Shown here one piece after another: positions 52,690-61,423 of a DNA stretch of 64,000 nucleotides. The position numbers and the translations under genes are program-made. Every line of letters starts with the position of its first letter. Position 1 is the stretch's first letter. Source of the DNA: Mycolicibacterium sp. lyk4-40-TYG-92. Lineage in GTDB: Bacteria > Actinomycetota > Actinomycetes > Mycobacteriales > Mycobacteriaceae. The DNA lies in the NCBI RefSeq assembly GCF_030209435.1, contig NZ_JARVRX010000002.1:62001-126000 (forward strand), written 5' to 3'. The notes under the pieces were generated by a model that saw only the letters and a list, made by a program, of their open reading frames with translations, had not been told where the DNA came from and did not search any database.

Positions 52690-53424
52690 ATGGGTGTGAA
52701 ACCAGAACGATTCGCGGACTCACCCGTGACGCGGGTGTCCCGGTGGTGTTTCAACTGCTATCTGATCGACGGCGATGACGGAAATGTCGTTGTGGTCGAC
52801 GCGTTCATGCCGAAACTGTTCGCCGACATTACCCCGCTGCTGAGTGGCCGCAGTCCCGTGACGGTGACCGCCACCCATGGCCATCCCGATCACCTCAGCG
52901 GCGCACCGGCGATCGCCGAACGGTACGGAGCGGGTATTCACTTGGCGACCGAGACGGTCTCCTACATCGACGGCACTGCCACACCCCGCACACCGAGCGT
53001 GGCCAAGCTCGCCCGGACGTGGCCGGTCCTGTTCGGCCAACCGTTCGACGCCAAGGCCGCAGCCGGTTTCGTCGCGGCATCGGCAACGGTCGGATTCGGC
53101 ACCACGCGCGGAATGCTGTGGCCGGGACCCGCACCCGCTGGCGCACTTAGCGACGGCGATCGACTACCAGGGGCATCGGCGTGGACGGTGATCGCCGCGC
53201 CCGGTCACACCGATGACGGAATTGCGTTCTGGCACGCAGACTCTCGCACGCTACTGTCGGGAGACGCGGTGATCACCATGCACGGTCGACCGCGGTTCGC
53301 GCCGGACACGATCGATGCCGCGGCCAGCGCTCGCACCGCGGCACGCCTGCGCTCGCTACACGTGGAACATGTACTCCCTGGCCACGGCTTGCCGTCTCAC
53401 GGCATCGGCGTGCTGGACAGCTAA
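52690..53424 (+). CDS. MBL-fold metallohydrolase
   Basis: A 244-aa metallo-beta-lactamase-fold protein. Metal ligands lie in HGHPDHLSG, APGHTDDG and the later LLSGDAV and GHGLPSH. It is likely a hydrolase of thioesters or lactones. GGAGGGGC precedes the ATG. The following GAP gene starts 95 bp downstream. Confidence 0.85.
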   Translation: MGVKPERFADSPVTRVSRWCFNCYLIDGDDGNVVVVDAFMPKLFADITPLLSGRSPVTVTATHGHPDHLSGAPAIAERYGAGIHLATETVSYIDGTATPRTPSVAKLARTWPVLFGQPFDAKAAAGFVAASATVGFGTTRGMLWPGPAPAGALSDGDRLPGASAWTVIAAPGHTDDGIAFWHADSRTLLSGDAVITMHGRPRFAPDTIDAAASARTAARLRSLHVEHVLPGHGLPSHGIGVLDS

Positions 53425-53519
53425 AGCTCGGTCTGGCGCCGTATGGTGCAGGGGAAATTATCGCGAACGTGTCGGCGCAGCCTTGCCGACGTTCTAACGG
53501 GTGTCGGGGGAACGCGACG

Positions 53520-54203
53520 ATGACGGCACTGCTGCTGACGTTGGCGGGTTTGGCTTTTCTCGACTCGCTCAACGTCCTGAACATCGGCGTCGTCTCGGCA
53601 GTGATCTACGGCAGTCGATTGAATCGCCAGTCTGCGCTACCGGGTGGACTGAGCTTCATCGTCGGAGTCTTGGCAGTAACAAGCACTTTCGGTCTGTGTG
53701 CCGTACTCGGCTTGGGATGGTTGACCAATCTGACCAACTTCCACCTGACACCTTCGGTCAGGTACTGGGGTGAGATCGGGCTCGGACTGGTGCTGATCGT
53801 GCTGGCATTCTTCCCGCTGGTCGCCCAGAGCACGGCACCGGGCTGGGCGCTGGCTGCCGTGCGCCAGCGCCCTTGGTTGCTCGGATTCCTCGGTGCCGCA
53901 ATCGGTCTCGGCCAAGCCCCCACCGCCGTTCCGTTCTTGGCGGGCCTGGCGATGATTGCGGCGCTGCAGCCTCGGCCACCCACCTGGCCAGTGATAGTGA
54001 TCGTGTACTCGGTCCTCACCATGTTGCCGTGCATCGCGCTTCTCGGCCTGTCCACCAGCCGAAGTAGACGGGCCGACCAGGCACAGCGCTGGCTGGTGCG
54101 AACTCTCACTCGATACGGGCCGATCGGCGTTCGCCTCTTGTTTCTGGTAGCTGGAGTGGCCCTGTTCGCGGACGCGGTTGTTCACCACAATCAATGGTGG
54201 TGA
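53520..54203 (+). CDS. GAP/SAP-family membrane protein
   Basis: A 227-aa protein with six membrane segments and the LysE-superfamily GAP layout (LNVLNIGVVSAVIYG near the start, IGLGQAPTAVPFLAG in the middle). In mycobacteria this family helps move glycolipids or sulfolipids across the membrane. ATG 53520 fits the first segment; the upstream frame is not needed. Specific lipid unknown. Confidence 0.75.
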   Translation: MTALLLTLAGLAFLDSLNVLNIGVVSAVIYGSRLNRQSALPGGLSFIVGVLAVTSTFGLCAVLGLGWLTNLTNFHLTPSVRYWGEIGLGLVLIVLAFFPLVAQSTAPGWALAAVRQRPWLLGFLGAAIGLGQAPTAVPFLAGLAMIAALQPRPPTWPVIVIVYSVLTMLPCIALLGLSTSRSRRADQAQRWLVRTLTRYGPIGVRLLFLVAGVALFADAVVHHNQWW

Positions 54204-54328
54204 TTGGACACGCCACCGGCAGTTCACATCTGCAGCGCACGGCTTGGTCGACGTCTACGTGTTGGTGCCTGAAACGGCTGATTCTGGGTATTACGCCGAC
54301 AGCGGTTCGTCAGACGAAGAGGGTTGGC

Positions 54329-55924
54329 GTGATTCGGTTCGTGATCGTCGCGGCATTGGCTGCCACTGCGGCAGGCCTTGCGGTTACCGCGCTGTTCGGT
54401 GGTTGGATGTGGTGGATTGCCGCGGGGGCCGTGGGTGCGGTGGCCGCGATAGCTGTCTTCGATGTCACTCAACGACGTCATTCTGTGTTGCGCAATTACC
54501 CCGTGGTCGGGCACATGCGGTACCTGCTCGAGGCGCTGCGCCCGGAACTGCAGCAGTACTTCATCGAACGCAATTTTGACGGCCGACCGTTCGACCGCGA
54601 TGTCCGCTCACTGATCTATGAGCGGGCCAAGGGCACCGCGGCTGAATTGTCGTACGGCACCGAACGGGATGTCGACGAGGCCGGGTACGAGTACCTGGTG
54701 CACTCGACCGCGCCCGTGGAGCCCCCGCCGGAGCCCTACCGGGTTCGGATCGGAGGCCCGGACTGCACCCGGCCCTATGACATGGCACTGCTGAATGTGT
54801 CGTCGATGAGTTTCGGAGCGCTCTCGGCCAACGCGTTGAAGGCCCTGAACGCCGGCGCGCGACGCGGAGGGTTCGCACACGACACCGGCGAAGGCGGGTT
54901 GACGCCCTACCATCTCGGTGGCGCCGATCTGGTCTGGGAAATCGGGTCCGGCTACTTCGGCACGCGTACGCGCGACGGGCGTTTCGATCCGGATCAGTTC
55001 GCCGACAAGGCCGCTCATGACGCGGTCAAATGTGTCTCGCTCAAGCTCAGCCAGGGGGCCAAGCCAGGAGTGGGCGGTGTGCTGCCGGCGTCGAAGGTGA
55101 GCCACGAGATCGCCGAATACCGTGGGGTGCCCGCGGGGGAGAAGTGCGTGAGTCCTGCTGCGCATTCGACGTTTTCCACTCCGCGTGAGCTTGTCCAGTT
55201 TGTGGGCCGGCTCCGTGAGCTCTGTGACGGCAAGCCGGTCGGTTTCAAGCTGTGCGTCGGCTCGCGTGTGGACTTTCTGGCGATCTGCAAAGCGATGCTG
55301 GCCGAAGGCATAACCCCCGATTTCATCATCGTGGACGGCGCGGAGGGCGGGACGGCGGCTGCGCCCCTGGAGTACGAGGACCATGTCGGGCTTCCACTGA
55401 CTGACGGATTGATGACGGTGCATAACGCGCTGGTCGGTACCGGTCTGCGCGACGTGATACGCATCGGCGCCAGCGGGAAGGTCGCCGCGGGCAACGACAT
55501 CATCAAACGGCTCATCCAGGGCGCCGATTACACCAACGCAGCACGAGCCATGATGATGGCGATCGGGTGCATCCAATCGCAGCGCTGCCACACCAATCAC
55601 TGCCCGGTCGGGGTCGCCACTCAGGATCCGCGACGGGCGCGAGCCCTCGACGTCGGTGACAAAAGTATGCGCGTATATCGCTATCAGAAGGCCACCGTCG
55701 AGCAGGCGATGAAGATCATGGGCTCGATGGGGATCGCCGACCCGGCAGAGCTGTCGCCGCACCTATTGCGTAAGAAAGTCTCGGCCACTCAGCAGGTCTC
55801 CTTTGCCGAACTCTACGAGTGGTTGCAGCCAAACGAGCTCATCGAGCAGGTGCCCCAGAGCTGGGCTTTCGACTGGGCGGCCGCCGATGCCGATTCGTTC
55901 CGGCCCGTCGTTCGATCGCGGTGA
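54329..55924 (+). CDS. FMN-binding glutamate synthase-like protein with membrane anchor
   Basis: A 531-aa protein starting at GTG 54329. Two hydrophobic segments form an N-terminal anchor (about residues 3-45). The glutamate-synthase large-subunit FMN domain follows, with phosphate-binding GASGKVAAG and a C-x5-C-x4-C Fe-S motif in CIQSQRCHTNHC. The amidotransferase domain of GltB is absent. The family is found beside stress genes in actinobacteria; it is unlikely to make glutamate alone. GAAGAGGG lies upstream. Confidence 0.85.
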   Translation: MIRFVIVAALAATAAGLAVTALFGGWMWWIAAGAVGAVAAIAVFDVTQRRHSVLRNYPVVGHMRYLLEALRPELQQYFIERNFDGRPFDRDVRSLIYERAKGTAAELSYGTERDVDEAGYEYLVHSTAPVEPPPEPYRVRIGGPDCTRPYDMALLNVSSMSFGALSANALKALNAGARRGGFAHDTGEGGLTPYHLGGADLVWEIGSGYFGTRTRDGRFDPDQFADKAAHDAVKCVSLKLSQGAKPGVGGVLPASKVSHEIAEYRGVPAGEKCVSPAAHSTFSTPRELVQFVGRLRELCDGKPVGFKLCVGSRVDFLAICKAMLAEGITPDFIIVDGAEGGTAAAPLEYEDHVGLPLTDGLMTVHNALVGTGLRDVIRIGASGKVAAGNDIIKRLIQGADYTNAARAMMMAIGCIQSQRCHTNHCPVGVATQDPRRARALDVGDKSMRVYRYQKATVEQAMKIMGSMGIADPAELSPHLLRKKVSATQQVSFAELYEWLQPNELIEQVPQSWAFDWAAADADSFRPVVRSR

Positions 55925-56047
55925 GTTCCGTCCCTCTTTGTTTTCGGCTGCCGCTGAGGCATTTTGGGCGATTGGCTGGGTCGCAGCCGGGGTAACTCTC
56001 AGCCACGCCTCGGATCAGGCGGGTCCGTCAGACATGCAAGGAGAACG

Positions 56048-56320
56048 ATGAGCTCGATATCGAAGTCGCTGTATCTGCCGTTGTCGGCTGCGTTCAGCGT
56101 CGTGGGCGGCCTCGTGGCCGGCAAAATCTTCAGTGTGGTGTGGGAACGGATCGACGATTCCGGGGATGGACCCCCGGACCCCAGAGATTTGAACCGCTCG
56201 GGCGCGCAGGCACTGTTTGCCGCAGGTGTGCAGGGCCTCGTCTTCGGCCTGGTCAAAGCGGCCGTAGATCGCGCAGGGGCGCGCAGCTACCGCGCCGTGG
56301 CACACGAGAATCCGGTATAG
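56048..56320 (+). CDS. DUF4235 small membrane protein
   Basis: A 90-aa protein with two hydrophobic segments and the family's SGKIF-like turn (here AGKIFSVVW), then a second helix FAAGVQGLVFGLVKAAVDR. Function unknown. AAGGAG precedes the ATG. It leads into CsbD and coiled-coil genes that look like an envelope-stress group. Confidence 0.8.
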   Translation: MSSISKSLYLPLSAAFSVVGGLVAGKIFSVVWERIDDSGDGPPDPRDLNRSGAQALFAAGVQGLVFGLVKAAVDRAGARSYRAVAHENPV

Positions 56321-56537
56321 AGGGCGACGCCTGAGCGCCGATCGGCGGCACCCCGTTGGTGGGCGGCGTGGCCGACTTGGGTTGCGCCACTTTCCCAGCC
56401 GGCGTTGGATTGACCGAAATCACAGGTGCCGGATCATGGTCCGTCAGCGCCGGCCCGTCCCTGCTCAGCGCGCTGCGCGGCCTCCTGAGGGAACTCGACT
56501 TCGACGGCACGGTGTTTGAAGGACATGCAAAACGAGC

Positions 56538-57107
56538 ATGGCAGAGGTCATGGGTGAACATGAAAAAGCCGACGAGGCACGTAAAGGCCTGATCGATTCG
56601 ATCAAGGGCAAGGCGAAGGAGATCGCCGGCGCCGTGACCGGTAACGATTCATTGACCGCCGAAGGGCAGCTTGAGCAGGCCGAGGCGCGAGCGCGCAGGG
56701 AAGCCAACACGACCGAGGCGGTCGCAGACGCCGAATCCGAGTCCGCCGCCGACCTGTTGTCTTCGGCACGTCATCAGGCAGCGGGCGCGCGGGGCGTCGT
56801 GCGGACCGCCACTGAAGCCGCGGAGCAGGCGGCGCAGAAGCAGCAGGCGGCCCAGGTTCAGCAAGCGGCGCAGGCAGCACGGCACCGCGCTGCCGAGGAG
56901 CACGTCCGTGCCAGCGTCGACGAGCAGCGCGAGGAACGCCAGGCGGACATCCAGGAGGCGGTCAACACCGCGGCAGCCAGCAGGGAGGCCGGCGAAGCGA
57001 TCGCCGAGCATCGCGCCGCGCTGGGAGAAGCTGCCGAAGAGCAAGCCGAGGCCCGGCGTCTTCGTGAACGCGCCGAGACCCTCACCAACCAAGCCAATCT
57101 GCCCTGA
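56538..57107 (+). CDS. CsbD-family protein with long coiled-coil tail
   Basis: A 189-aa protein. Residues 10-45 match CsbD (IKGKAKEIAGAVTGND), a family linked to general stress. The remaining 140 residues are Ala/Glu/Arg/Gln-rich helices, probably coiled coil. It is followed 26 bp later by another coiled-coil gene. The start at 56538 or 56550 is open. Confidence 0.8.
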   Translation: MAEVMGEHEKADEARKGLIDSIKGKAKEIAGAVTGNDSLTAEGQLEQAEARARREANTTEAVADAESESAADLLSSARHQAAGARGVVRTATEAAEQAAQKQQAAQVQQAAQAARHRAAEEHVRASVDEQREERQADIQEAVNTAAASREAGEAIAEHRAALGEAAEEQAEARRLRERAETLTNQANLP

Positions 57108-57133
57108 GAGACGTTGAGAATCAAGGAGATATC

Positions 57134-57802
57134 GTGACTGTCATTGAATTGCCGTTACAGGTGTTGCGACTGCAATACCGCCTGGCCCGGTTTCCCCTGC
57201 AGTTCATCGAGGATCGGTGGATCGCCCGCATGGACGCCGAGGCACCGGCTCGCCTGATCTATGAGCGGTCGCTCGGTGGGCTGGACGCTGCCGTCGGCGG
57301 GTTGCTGGGCGATTCCACTGTGCGAAAGCGGGGCGCGGTGCTGGCCCGGCGAAGCGAGGTTCGCGGCGAAGCCGCCGTGCGGAGCATGGCCGCTGCCCGG
57401 CAGCGGCAGCAGGCTGGTGCCCAGCTGGAGGACTCGCTGGAAGCGGCTGCCGACGTCCGTGATGAAGCAATCGCAGCCAAGCAGGACGCGGCGGCCGATG
57501 CGCGCGAGCGCGCGCAGCAGCGTAAGCGTCAGGCGGCGGAGGAAGCCGACAAGCGCATCGCCGAGGCCGGCAAAGCAAGTCGGGCCGAGGCGGACCGAAA
57601 GCGCGACGCCGCCGAAGCCGCCGAACGGCAACGACTGCAACGGATCAACAAGGCGGAAGAGAAGTCGGTGGCGGCGGCCAAAGCGGCGCTCGAGGACGCG
57701 CAAGACAAGCGTGCCGCCGCGGCAGCCAAACGCGAACAGGCCGAGCAAGCTGAAGTACTTGCCGACGCAGAGAAGCGGAACCGGCGGACAGGCAGCGCCT
57801 GA
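57134..57802 (+). CDS. Ala/Arg-rich coiled-coil protein
   Basis: A 222-aa protein starting at GTG with AAGGAG upstream. An N-terminal region of about 70 ordered residues is followed by about 150 residues of charged, Ala-rich heptads. Such proteins are sometimes labelled as initiation-factor-2-like because of composition, which I do not accept. It shares style with the CsbD neighbour and probably its operon. A strong hairpin follows. Confidence 0.75.
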   Translation: MTVIELPLQVLRLQYRLARFPLQFIEDRWIARMDAEAPARLIYERSLGGLDAAVGGLLGDSTVRKRGAVLARRSEVRGEAAVRSMAAARQRQQAGAQLEDSLEAAADVRDEAIAAKQDAAADARERAQQRKRQAAEEADKRIAEAGKASRAEADRKRDAAEAAERQRLQRINKAEEKSVAAAKAALEDAQDKRAAAAAKREQAEQAEVLADAEKRNRRTGSA

Positions 57803-57827
57803 TACACCCTCACGGCCCGCAGCATCG

Positions 57828-57873
57828 CGCCCGTGGCTTCATCGGCGGTAGGCCGCCGATGAAGCCACGGGCG
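57828..57873. terminator. Strong 21-bp perfect hairpin
   Basis: Arms 57828-57848 and 57853-57873 are perfectly complementary with loop TAGG. It separates two converging genes and should terminate both. No T-run. Confidence 0.85.
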
Positions 57874-57892
57874 AAACCGGTTTCCGGACAGG

Positions 57893-59662
57893 CTATTTGC
57901 CGCCGCCGTGGCCCCCGCTACCACCGCGACTGCCTGCGCCATGACCATCTCCGGTTCCGTGACTGCCCGATCCCGACTTCTCCGATGAGTGCTTCGAGCC
58001 GTCACTGTCGTGAGAGTTGCTGCCGCCCTTGTTCTCTCCGGCGCCGGCCTGGCCGCTGCCGTTGTCGCTGCCGGCCTCGCCGGAATCAGTGGGCTTGCGG
58101 TGTTTTCCGCCCTTGTCCGGCTTCTTTTCGGTGCCGGTCGGGTCTGACCCCGTCTTGTCGGTGCCGGTCGTATCCGAACCGGCCTTGTCGGCGCCGGTCT
58201 TGCTCTTGTCGTTCGAGCCCGTCTTGCCCGGCTTCGAGCCGGCAGCGGTGTTGGGTGCCGATGACGCCGTCGTCGGATTGCTGACCTTGATCAAGTTGGT
58301 CTGAATCTTCGGCACACTCGTGGCCGCGAGGGGCGCCGCTGCCGCCGGGACGAGTCCGCCAAGGCTGGAGACGAATTGACCTGCTTGCGAGACGATTTCA
58401 TGCACTGTGTTGGCGAGGGCACCGCCCAGCGCATTCGGTAGATTCGTGGTGAGCAGCCCAGCGAGAACTTGTGGGGCGAGCGTGTAGGGCAGGCCGGCCA
58501 CCAGTGGTATCACCACGGGCACCGCAACGGCGAGCGGCAGGTTCACCGCGTAGGCCACGTCATTCGCCACCATGGACACCGCGGACGACACCACGTTGCC
58601 CAGGCCACCGATCAGATCCTGCGGTGCTGAGACCGCCGGGCTGATCGAGGGTGTCACCGCTGCAGCGGTTTGCAGCTTCGGCGCGCCCGCGGCGGCCAGC
58701 GGCGCTGCCGCGGCAGGCAGGAGGCTGCCGAGCCCACCTACGAGGCTGGAGATGAATTGCGTTGTCGTGCTGACGAATCCGTTGATTCCGGCTTCGGTGA
58801 ACCATCGGATGTAGTTGGGGATATAACTGGTCAGCAGATTGAAAAGCAGGGGTGGATTGAAGACGGCCGCAGGTCCGTAGAACAACAGAGTCGCAGCTGT
58901 CTGAACTCCGATCTGCAGTGGAATGCTCGCCAGGTAGGCCCCGTCATTCCACACGGTGCTCAGCGCGCTGGTCAAAAGGCCACCCAGGCCGCCGATCAAA
59001 TCCTGCGGCGACGCAGCCGCCGGAGCGACCGCCGGCGTCAGTGCGGCATTGGTCGCCGCCGCATTGGGAAACACGTTGCCGGGCAAGGGCAAGGGGATCC
59101 CGAGTTTCTCCAACAAGGTCACTGCCGCCGGAAACAGGGCGGTGGCCGGAGCGCTGAAGTCGTACAGCGAAGCAAGGATCAGGTCGTAGAAGTTGAAGCC
59201 CGTGAGCCCACCTCCGGAGAAGGCCGTGGGAGGGAAGGCCGCATTCTTGAAGTACTCCTGCAGCGCGGCCTCCACCGCCGGCGCCACCGGTGTCGCGGCA
59301 AGCGGCGACAGCAAGGTGGCGGCAGCGTTCGTGACCACCGGCGCCGCCGCGGTATCGAGCGCATAGAGCGCGCTGTCAGCAGCCACCAGTGGCTGCGCCA
59401 TGAGATAGGCCAGGTTGTTGATCCACTGTCCGTTGCCGAGGATGGATGTGGGCAGCGCCAGCAGCCCCTGGATCAGCGAGATCGGGTCCGAACCCGCTGT
59501 CAGGTTCACCTGCCTCGTGATTTCTGGCAGGTGGGTCGCGACGGTCTTGGCCTGCGGACTGGCCGCGAGGACGCCCGCGCTTACGACGGCGGCGCTAGCC
59601 AGTAGGGCAATTGCCGCCTGCTGTGGATTTGCTGTGGATTTTCTGGCATGTGTAGTCGGCAT
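57893..59662 (-). CDS. Large repetitive secreted mycobacterial protein
   Basis: A 589-aa protein with a signal-type hydrophobic segment (residues 15-40). Two copies of a repeat of roughly 150 residues follow, each with a PQDLIGGLG block and a later PAAAAPLAA block. A C-terminal Gly/Ser/Lys/Asp-rich low-complexity tail of about 130 residues repeats the pattern GSDKTG and ends in a Gly/His-rich stretch. It is likely surface exposed or released. The ATG at 59662 precedes the signal; the longer frame is unlikely. No enzymatic motif recognised. Confidence 0.75.
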   Translation of the reverse strand: MPTTHARKSTANPQQAAIALLASAAVVSAGVLAASPQAKTVATHLPEITRQVNLTAGSDPISLIQGLLALPTSILGNGQWINNLAYLMAQPLVAADSALYALDTAAAPVVTNAAATLLSPLAATPVAPAVEAALQEYFKNAAFPPTAFSGGGLTGFNFYDLILASLYDFSAPATALFPAAVTLLEKLGIPLPLPGNVFPNAAATNAALTPAVAPAAASPQDLIGGLGGLLTSALSTVWNDGAYLASIPLQIGVQTAATLLFYGPAAVFNPPLLFNLLTSYIPNYIRWFTEAGINGFVSTTTQFISSLVGGLGSLLPAAAAPLAAAGAPKLQTAAAVTPSISPAVSAPQDLIGGLGNVVSSAVSMVANDVAYAVNLPLAVAVPVVIPLVAGLPYTLAPQVLAGLLTTNLPNALGGALANTVHEIVSQAGQFVSSLGGLVPAAAAPLAATSVPKIQTNLIKVSNPTTASSAPNTAAGSKPGKTGSNDKSKTGADKAGSDTTGTDKTGSDPTGTEKKPDKGGKHRKPTDSGEAGSDNGSGQAGAGENKGGSNSHDSDGSKHSSEKSGSGSHGTGDGHGAGSRGGSGGHGGGK

Positions 59663-60034
59663 GATCTGGTCCCCGCTTCCGTGATCGTTAATGCCAGCGG
59701 CCACAACACAATCTGCAACAGGCGCACCAACCCTGCCCATGTTGTCATGGTCGCCAACGATTGAACCCCGGGGATAAAATACCTCCAGTATGTTTGCTGG
59801 GTCAATGGGTATTTAGCTACTGAAATTAGCTGCGTGCAGACTGTCTGGCTGCTGGACCAGTGCCTCGCAACGTTGCGCTCACCGCTTGCGCCCAGCGGAG
59901 TTCCCGGGTCGGGAGGCGGTGTCGATCTCCGCGGCGTCTCGGCAGCCGCCCGAACCGGGTGTGCCCGCGGCGCGCTCAAAGCCCGCATCTGCCGTCGACG
60001 GGTTTAGCTTGCTCGCCACCGGCTAACCCCAGGC
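59663..60034. other. AT-rich intergenic region between divergent genes
   Basis: It probably carries the promoters of the secreted-protein gene and the SRPBCC gene; the part near 59755-59830 is clearly AT-richer than its surroundings. No operator symmetry or RNA element was recognised. Confidence 0.4.
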
Positions 60035-60526
60035 ATGCCGGCTTGCAACATATTCGACGACGCACCGACCGTTCGGCGGGACAGCACCGCGACCCGACAA
60101 GCGGTGTGGGACGTCATCGCCGACGGTTGGACCTACTCCCAGTGGGTGGTGGGTAACAGTCGCATGCGCGCGGTCGACGCCAATTGGCCGGCCGCCGGGA
60201 GCCGAATACAGCACTCGATAGGGGTGTGGCCGTTCCTTGTGGACGACGTGACCGAAGTGCTGGAGTGCCGTGTGCTGGAGGAGTTGGTGCTCCTGGCCAA
60301 AGCGAGACCGTTCGGCAGGGCGCGCATCTCATTACGTTTGTCGGATACGCCCGGCGGCGGCTGCCGTATCGCGATGGCAGAGGAGGCCGTCGGCGCACCG
60401 ATGGGCTGGATTCCGAATCAGCTGACGATGGCCGCTGTCATCCCGCGGAACCGGGAATGCGTTTGGCGGCTCTCCGCAATCGCCGAACGCCGGACAACCA
60501 CCGGCGATAAGGCCGCCTCTGGTTAG
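60035..60526 (+). CDS. SRPBCC-family (polyketide cyclase/START-like) protein
   Basis: A 163-aa protein with the START/Bet v1-like pattern: an early ATRQAVWDVIADGWTYSQW block and late beta strands. Members bind small hydrophobic ligands; some are cyclases. No partner nearby. Confidence 0.75.
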   Translation: MPACNIFDDAPTVRRDSTATRQAVWDVIADGWTYSQWVVGNSRMRAVDANWPAAGSRIQHSIGVWPFLVDDVTEVLECRVLEELVLLAKARPFGRARISLRLSDTPGGGCRIAMAEEAVGAPMGWIPNQLTMAAVIPRNRECVWRLSAIAERRTTTGDKAASG

Positions 60527-60668
60527 CCGTACTGGCGACCCATAGCTCGCACCGCAATGGAAGTGGACGCTCTCCCGCCTTCCTCGACAACACAGGCGCC
60601 GCGCAATCAGGCCGTGTGCGCGGTGTCTGCCGCCGAACAACGCGCGGCGCCCATGTGAGAATCGGGAT

Positions 60669-61319
60669 ATGGGGAGTGTGGGGGGACGTAGCCCGATCGG
60701 CAGAGTGCTCGGGTTGGTGTTCGGGTTCGCGGTGTTGGCGCTGCTGGCGTCGGTGATGTTCGGCTCGGTGAACGACCCGAGCGTATCGATCCGGTCCGGT
60801 GAGGTGGTGACACCGACCGAAGGCCGCAGCATTGTGTATCTCGAAAAGGGCCAATCGAACATCCATTGCACGGCAACGACTTCCGACGGCAACACGCAGT
60901 CGCTGGTGCCGTTCACCGGCGCGCACCCCGAGAGGCGATTCGGCCCGCGCAAACGCATCTGGCGATCCGGTGGAAAGGACTACCGGGCTGTCGGCGAGCT
61001 GCCGCTCGACCGCGGTCCCGTGACCGTGCGGTGCCCGGGAGCGGATCGGATGTGGGTGAGCGCGCCGAAAGGCTGGTCCTGGGAGTATGTCGTCCTGGTT
61101 CCGGCGTTGGTGGTGTGCGTCGTCATCATGGCGGTCGTCCTGTGGCGTCGCCGCGGCAAGCGGAACGGTGGCGGGCAGGGGCCGACGTACCCCACGCCAC
61201 CGCAACAGGGGTACCCCGGTTACCCGGCGCCGGGCTACCCGCCCCAGGGATATCCGGGCTACCCGGCGTCCGGGTATCCCAACCAGGGCTACCCGCCGCA
61301 TCCTGACTACCCACGCTAG
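60669..61319 (+). CDS. Two-span membrane protein with GYP-rich cytoplasmic tail
   Basis: A 216-aa protein with a membrane segment near residues 12-32, an external beta-rich domain with two Cys (HCT and RCP) that may pair, a second segment near 140-160, and a tail of about 50 residues made of GYPxY/GYPPQ repeats. The Pro/Gly/Tyr tail resembles those of other actinobacterial envelope proteins. Function unknown. Confidence 0.7.
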   Translation: MGSVGGRSPIGRVLGLVFGFAVLALLASVMFGSVNDPSVSIRSGEVVTPTEGRSIVYLEKGQSNIHCTATTSDGNTQSLVPFTGAHPERRFGPRKRIWRSGGKDYRAVGELPLDRGPVTVRCPGADRMWVSAPKGWSWEYVVLVPALVVCVVIMAVVLWRRRGKRNGGGQGPTYPTPPQQGYPGYPAPGYPPQGYPGYPASGYPNQGYPPHPDYPR

Positions 61320-61423
61320 GTCGCCGACGGTACCGGCCGTGCGCCGACGACATTGCGAAGCCCCGCGCGACTCGCCGCGGTGTGTTAGCTTCCGCTGAAC
61401 CAAGCGCGCGCAGGGGGTGCCTG

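Noticed and set aside
57134..57802. Translation initiation factor IF-2 label
   Set aside because: Similarity would rest on Ala/Arg/Glu-rich coiled-coil composition only; no GTPase motifs are present.
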